15,222 nt of DNA, taken from an uncultured Lachnospiraceae bacterium (GTDB lineage: Bacteria > Bacillota_A > Clostridia > Lachnospirales > Lachnospiraceae). Location of the stretch: assembly GCA_905207905.1 (NCBI GenBank), contig CAJLNC010000062.1:1-15222 (forward strand), given 5' to 3'. This document shows, piece by piece, positions 13,750 through 15,222 of this stretch. The position numbers and the translations under genes were made by a program. The notes beneath the pieces were generated by a model. That model had not been told where the DNA came from. It did not search any database and saw only the letters and a list, made by a program, of their open reading frames with translations. Within the stretch, counting starts at the first letter, position 1. Every line of letters starts with the position of its first letter.

Positions 13750-15222
13750 TTCTCTCCACCCCCAGAGGAATATTTCAGTACGGTCTCCTGATTAAACTCT
13801 TCTGCACTCAGGGTTCCCGTATACCGGCCCTTGGCCAAAATGATCAGACGGTCTGACATGCCCAGCAATTCACTCATTTCAGAAGAAATCATAATAATAG
13901 ACTTTCCTTCTTCCACCAGCTGCGTCATCAGCTTATAGATCTCTGCTTTTGCCCCCACATCAATACCGCGGGTAGGCTCGTCAAAAATCAGAATATCCGG
14001 GTTCGCTCCCAGCCATCTTCCCAAAATTACCTTTTGCTGATTTCCTCCGGAAAGATTTTTCACCTTCTGGGCCAGGTTTGGCGTCTTGATCTCCAAGGCA
14101 TCCACCTGACTCTGGGCATAATCTTTCTGGGCTTTCCGGTCAATGGCAACACCTTTTGTCAGTTTCTTTATCGTCGAAAGGGTCAGGTTATCCAAAACGG
14201 TCATTCCTCCGATAATGCCATGGCGTTTCCGGTCCTCTGGAACCAGGGCAATCCCCTGCTTCACTGCATCTGCACAGGAGGCAGGTTTCATAGGTTTCCC
14301 TTTCAGATAAATTTCACCGCTCTGGATCGGATAATAACCAAACAGCATTTCACAAAGCTCTGTACGCCCGGCTCCGATCAGACCTCCAAGGCCCAGAATT
14401 TCTCCTTTGTGAAGCTCAAAGGAAATATTCTTCACTCCATTTCCGCAGAGATTCTTCACCTCCAAAACTACCTCATCTGTCTTGCAGTTCCTCTTGGGAT
14501 AGGTCTGGCTTAAGGTACGTCCCACCATCATTTTGATCAGGTCATCCTTATCTGTGTCCTGAATATCCTTGGTCCCTATGTACTCTCCGTCCCTGAGAAC
14601 AGAAACCCGGTCTGCCAGCTCAAAAATCTCTTCCATACGGTGAGAGATATAGATGATGGTAACTCCCTCTTTTTTCAAAGTCCTTACAATCTCCATCATA
14701 GCTGACACCTCATTTGTGGTCAGAGGAGCGGAAGGTTCATCCATAATTAAAATTTTAGCATTGGTGGAAATTGCTTTTGCAATTTCCACGATCTGCTGAT
14801 AGCCTGTGGTAAGATCTTTTACATGAGACCTGGGATCCAACTTAATCCCCATCCGTTCAAAAATCTTCTCTGCTTCCAGGTACATGGCCTTTCGGTCAAT
14901 CATAATCCCTTTCTTTTTGAAGTTTCCCATAAAAATATTTTCTGCAACTGTAAGGTGCGGATATGATGTCGGATGCTGATATACGGCTGCAATACCTGCC
15001 TCCTGGGCATCCTTCGGACCCTTGAAGTCAACCTTCTGTCCGTTCAGGAACATCTCACCTTCTTCTGCTTTATGTACACCGGTAATTACTTTAATGAAGG
15101 TAGATTTACCTGCACCGTTTTCGCCCATCAGTGCATGAACTGTTCCTGGTCTTAATGAAAGCTGTACATTATCCAACGCTTTTACACCAGGGAAAGATTT
15201 GCAAACACCCTTAAGCTCCAGT
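13746..15222 (-). CDS. Sugar ABC transporter ATP-binding protein, RbsA-like (5' end outside window)
   Basis: A double ABC ATPase of the ribose/xylose/galactose importer type; 491 residues are visible and the frame is open to the edge. It begins LELKGVCKSFPGVKALDNVQ, so only about 5-10 residues are missing; a TTG within this block would be a false start. First domain: Walker A GENGAGKS, signature LTTGYQQ (instead of the usual LSxGxQQ), Walker B ILIMDEPSAPLT, ISHRMEE. Second domain: the degenerate Walker A GLIGAGRTE usual in this family, EDRKRHGI, signature LSGGNQQKV, Walker B ILIFDEPTRGIDVGAK. It powers uptake with the permease (ATGA overlap) and the binding protein downstream. The operon promoter lies outside the window. 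Confidence 0.95.
   Translation of the reverse strand, partial: LELKGVCKSFPGVKALDNVQLSLRPGTVHALMGENGAGKSTFIKVITGVHKAEEGEMFLNGQKVDFKGPKDAQEAGIAAVYQHPTSYPHLTVAENIFMGNFKKKGIMIDRKAMYLEAEKIFERMGIKLDPRSHVKDLTTGYQQIVEIAKAISTNAKILIMDEPSAPLTTNEVSAMMEIVRTLKKEGVTIIYISHRMEEIFELADRVSVLRDGEYIGTKDIQDTDKDDLIKMMVGRTLSQTYPKRNCKTDEVVLEVKNLCGNGVKNISFELHKGEILGLGGLIGAGRTELCEMLFGYYPIQSGEIYLKGKPMKPASCADAVKQGIALVPEDRKRHGIIGGMTVLDNLTLSTIKKLTKGVAIDRKAQKDYAQSQVDALEIKTPNLAQKVKNLSGGNQQKVILGRWLGANPDILIFDEPTRGIDVGAKAEIYKLMTQLVEEGKSIIMISSEMSELLGMSDRLIILAKGRYTGTLSAEEFNQETVLKYSSGGGEK

Overview
The window looks like chromosomal DNA of a low-to-mid GC, Gram-positive gut-type clostridium, most likely Lachnospiraceae (Blautia, Dorea or Ruminococcus-like; the genus is not settled). 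The grounds are strong AGGAGG-type ribosome binding sites, Lachnospiraceae-like protein sequences (UPF0371/DUF1846, an HPr paralogue, an RbsABC-type transporter with an N-acetylhexosamine 1-kinase relative) and U-tailed intrinsic terminators. Every clear protein gene is on the minus strand. The only clear plus-strand gene is a tRNA-Thr. I see no phage, IS, integrase or CRISPR array.

Layout in transcription order on the minus strand, from high to low coordinates. (1) 15222-10422: a sugar uptake operon of RbsA-like double ATPase (5' end cut by the window edge), RbsC-like permease (ATGA overlap), a periplasmic-binding-protein-like sugar binding protein and, after a hairpin, an N-acetylhexosamine 1-kinase (NahK) homologue. 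It suggests import of a sugar followed by anomeric phosphorylation. (2) 10330-5316: an extended -10 promoter, then ftsW (septal glycan polymerase), gltX (glutamyl-tRNA synthetase), a compact UvrD/PcrA-like helicase and a 48-residue membrane microprotein, closed by a strong terminator. (3) 4978-5153, plus strand: promoter, tRNA-Thr(CGT) and terminator. (4) 4851-2430: a consensus-like promoter carrying two ATGATATCA palindromic elements, then an ABC ATPase and its 12-TM ABC-2-like permease with overlapping reading frames. (5) 2414-852: a promoter, a leader hairpin, an HPr-family protein, a sugar nucleotidyltransferase, a possible 20-residue peptide and a terminator. (6) 743-1: the N-terminal half of a UPF0371/DUF1846 protein, running off the window.

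The most suggestive functional link is between NahK in unit 1 and the nucleotidyltransferase in unit 5. Together they could turn an imported hexosamine or hexose into a sugar-1-phosphate and then an NDP-sugar, but they are 8.4 kb apart and this is inference. The rest is mainly housekeeping. The less ordinary signals are small: two unlisted short genes, a binding protein without a lipobox, a paired operator, a hairpin in the HPr leader, and a U-U mismatch in the tRNA acceptor stem. I do not see a clearly new multi-gene system.
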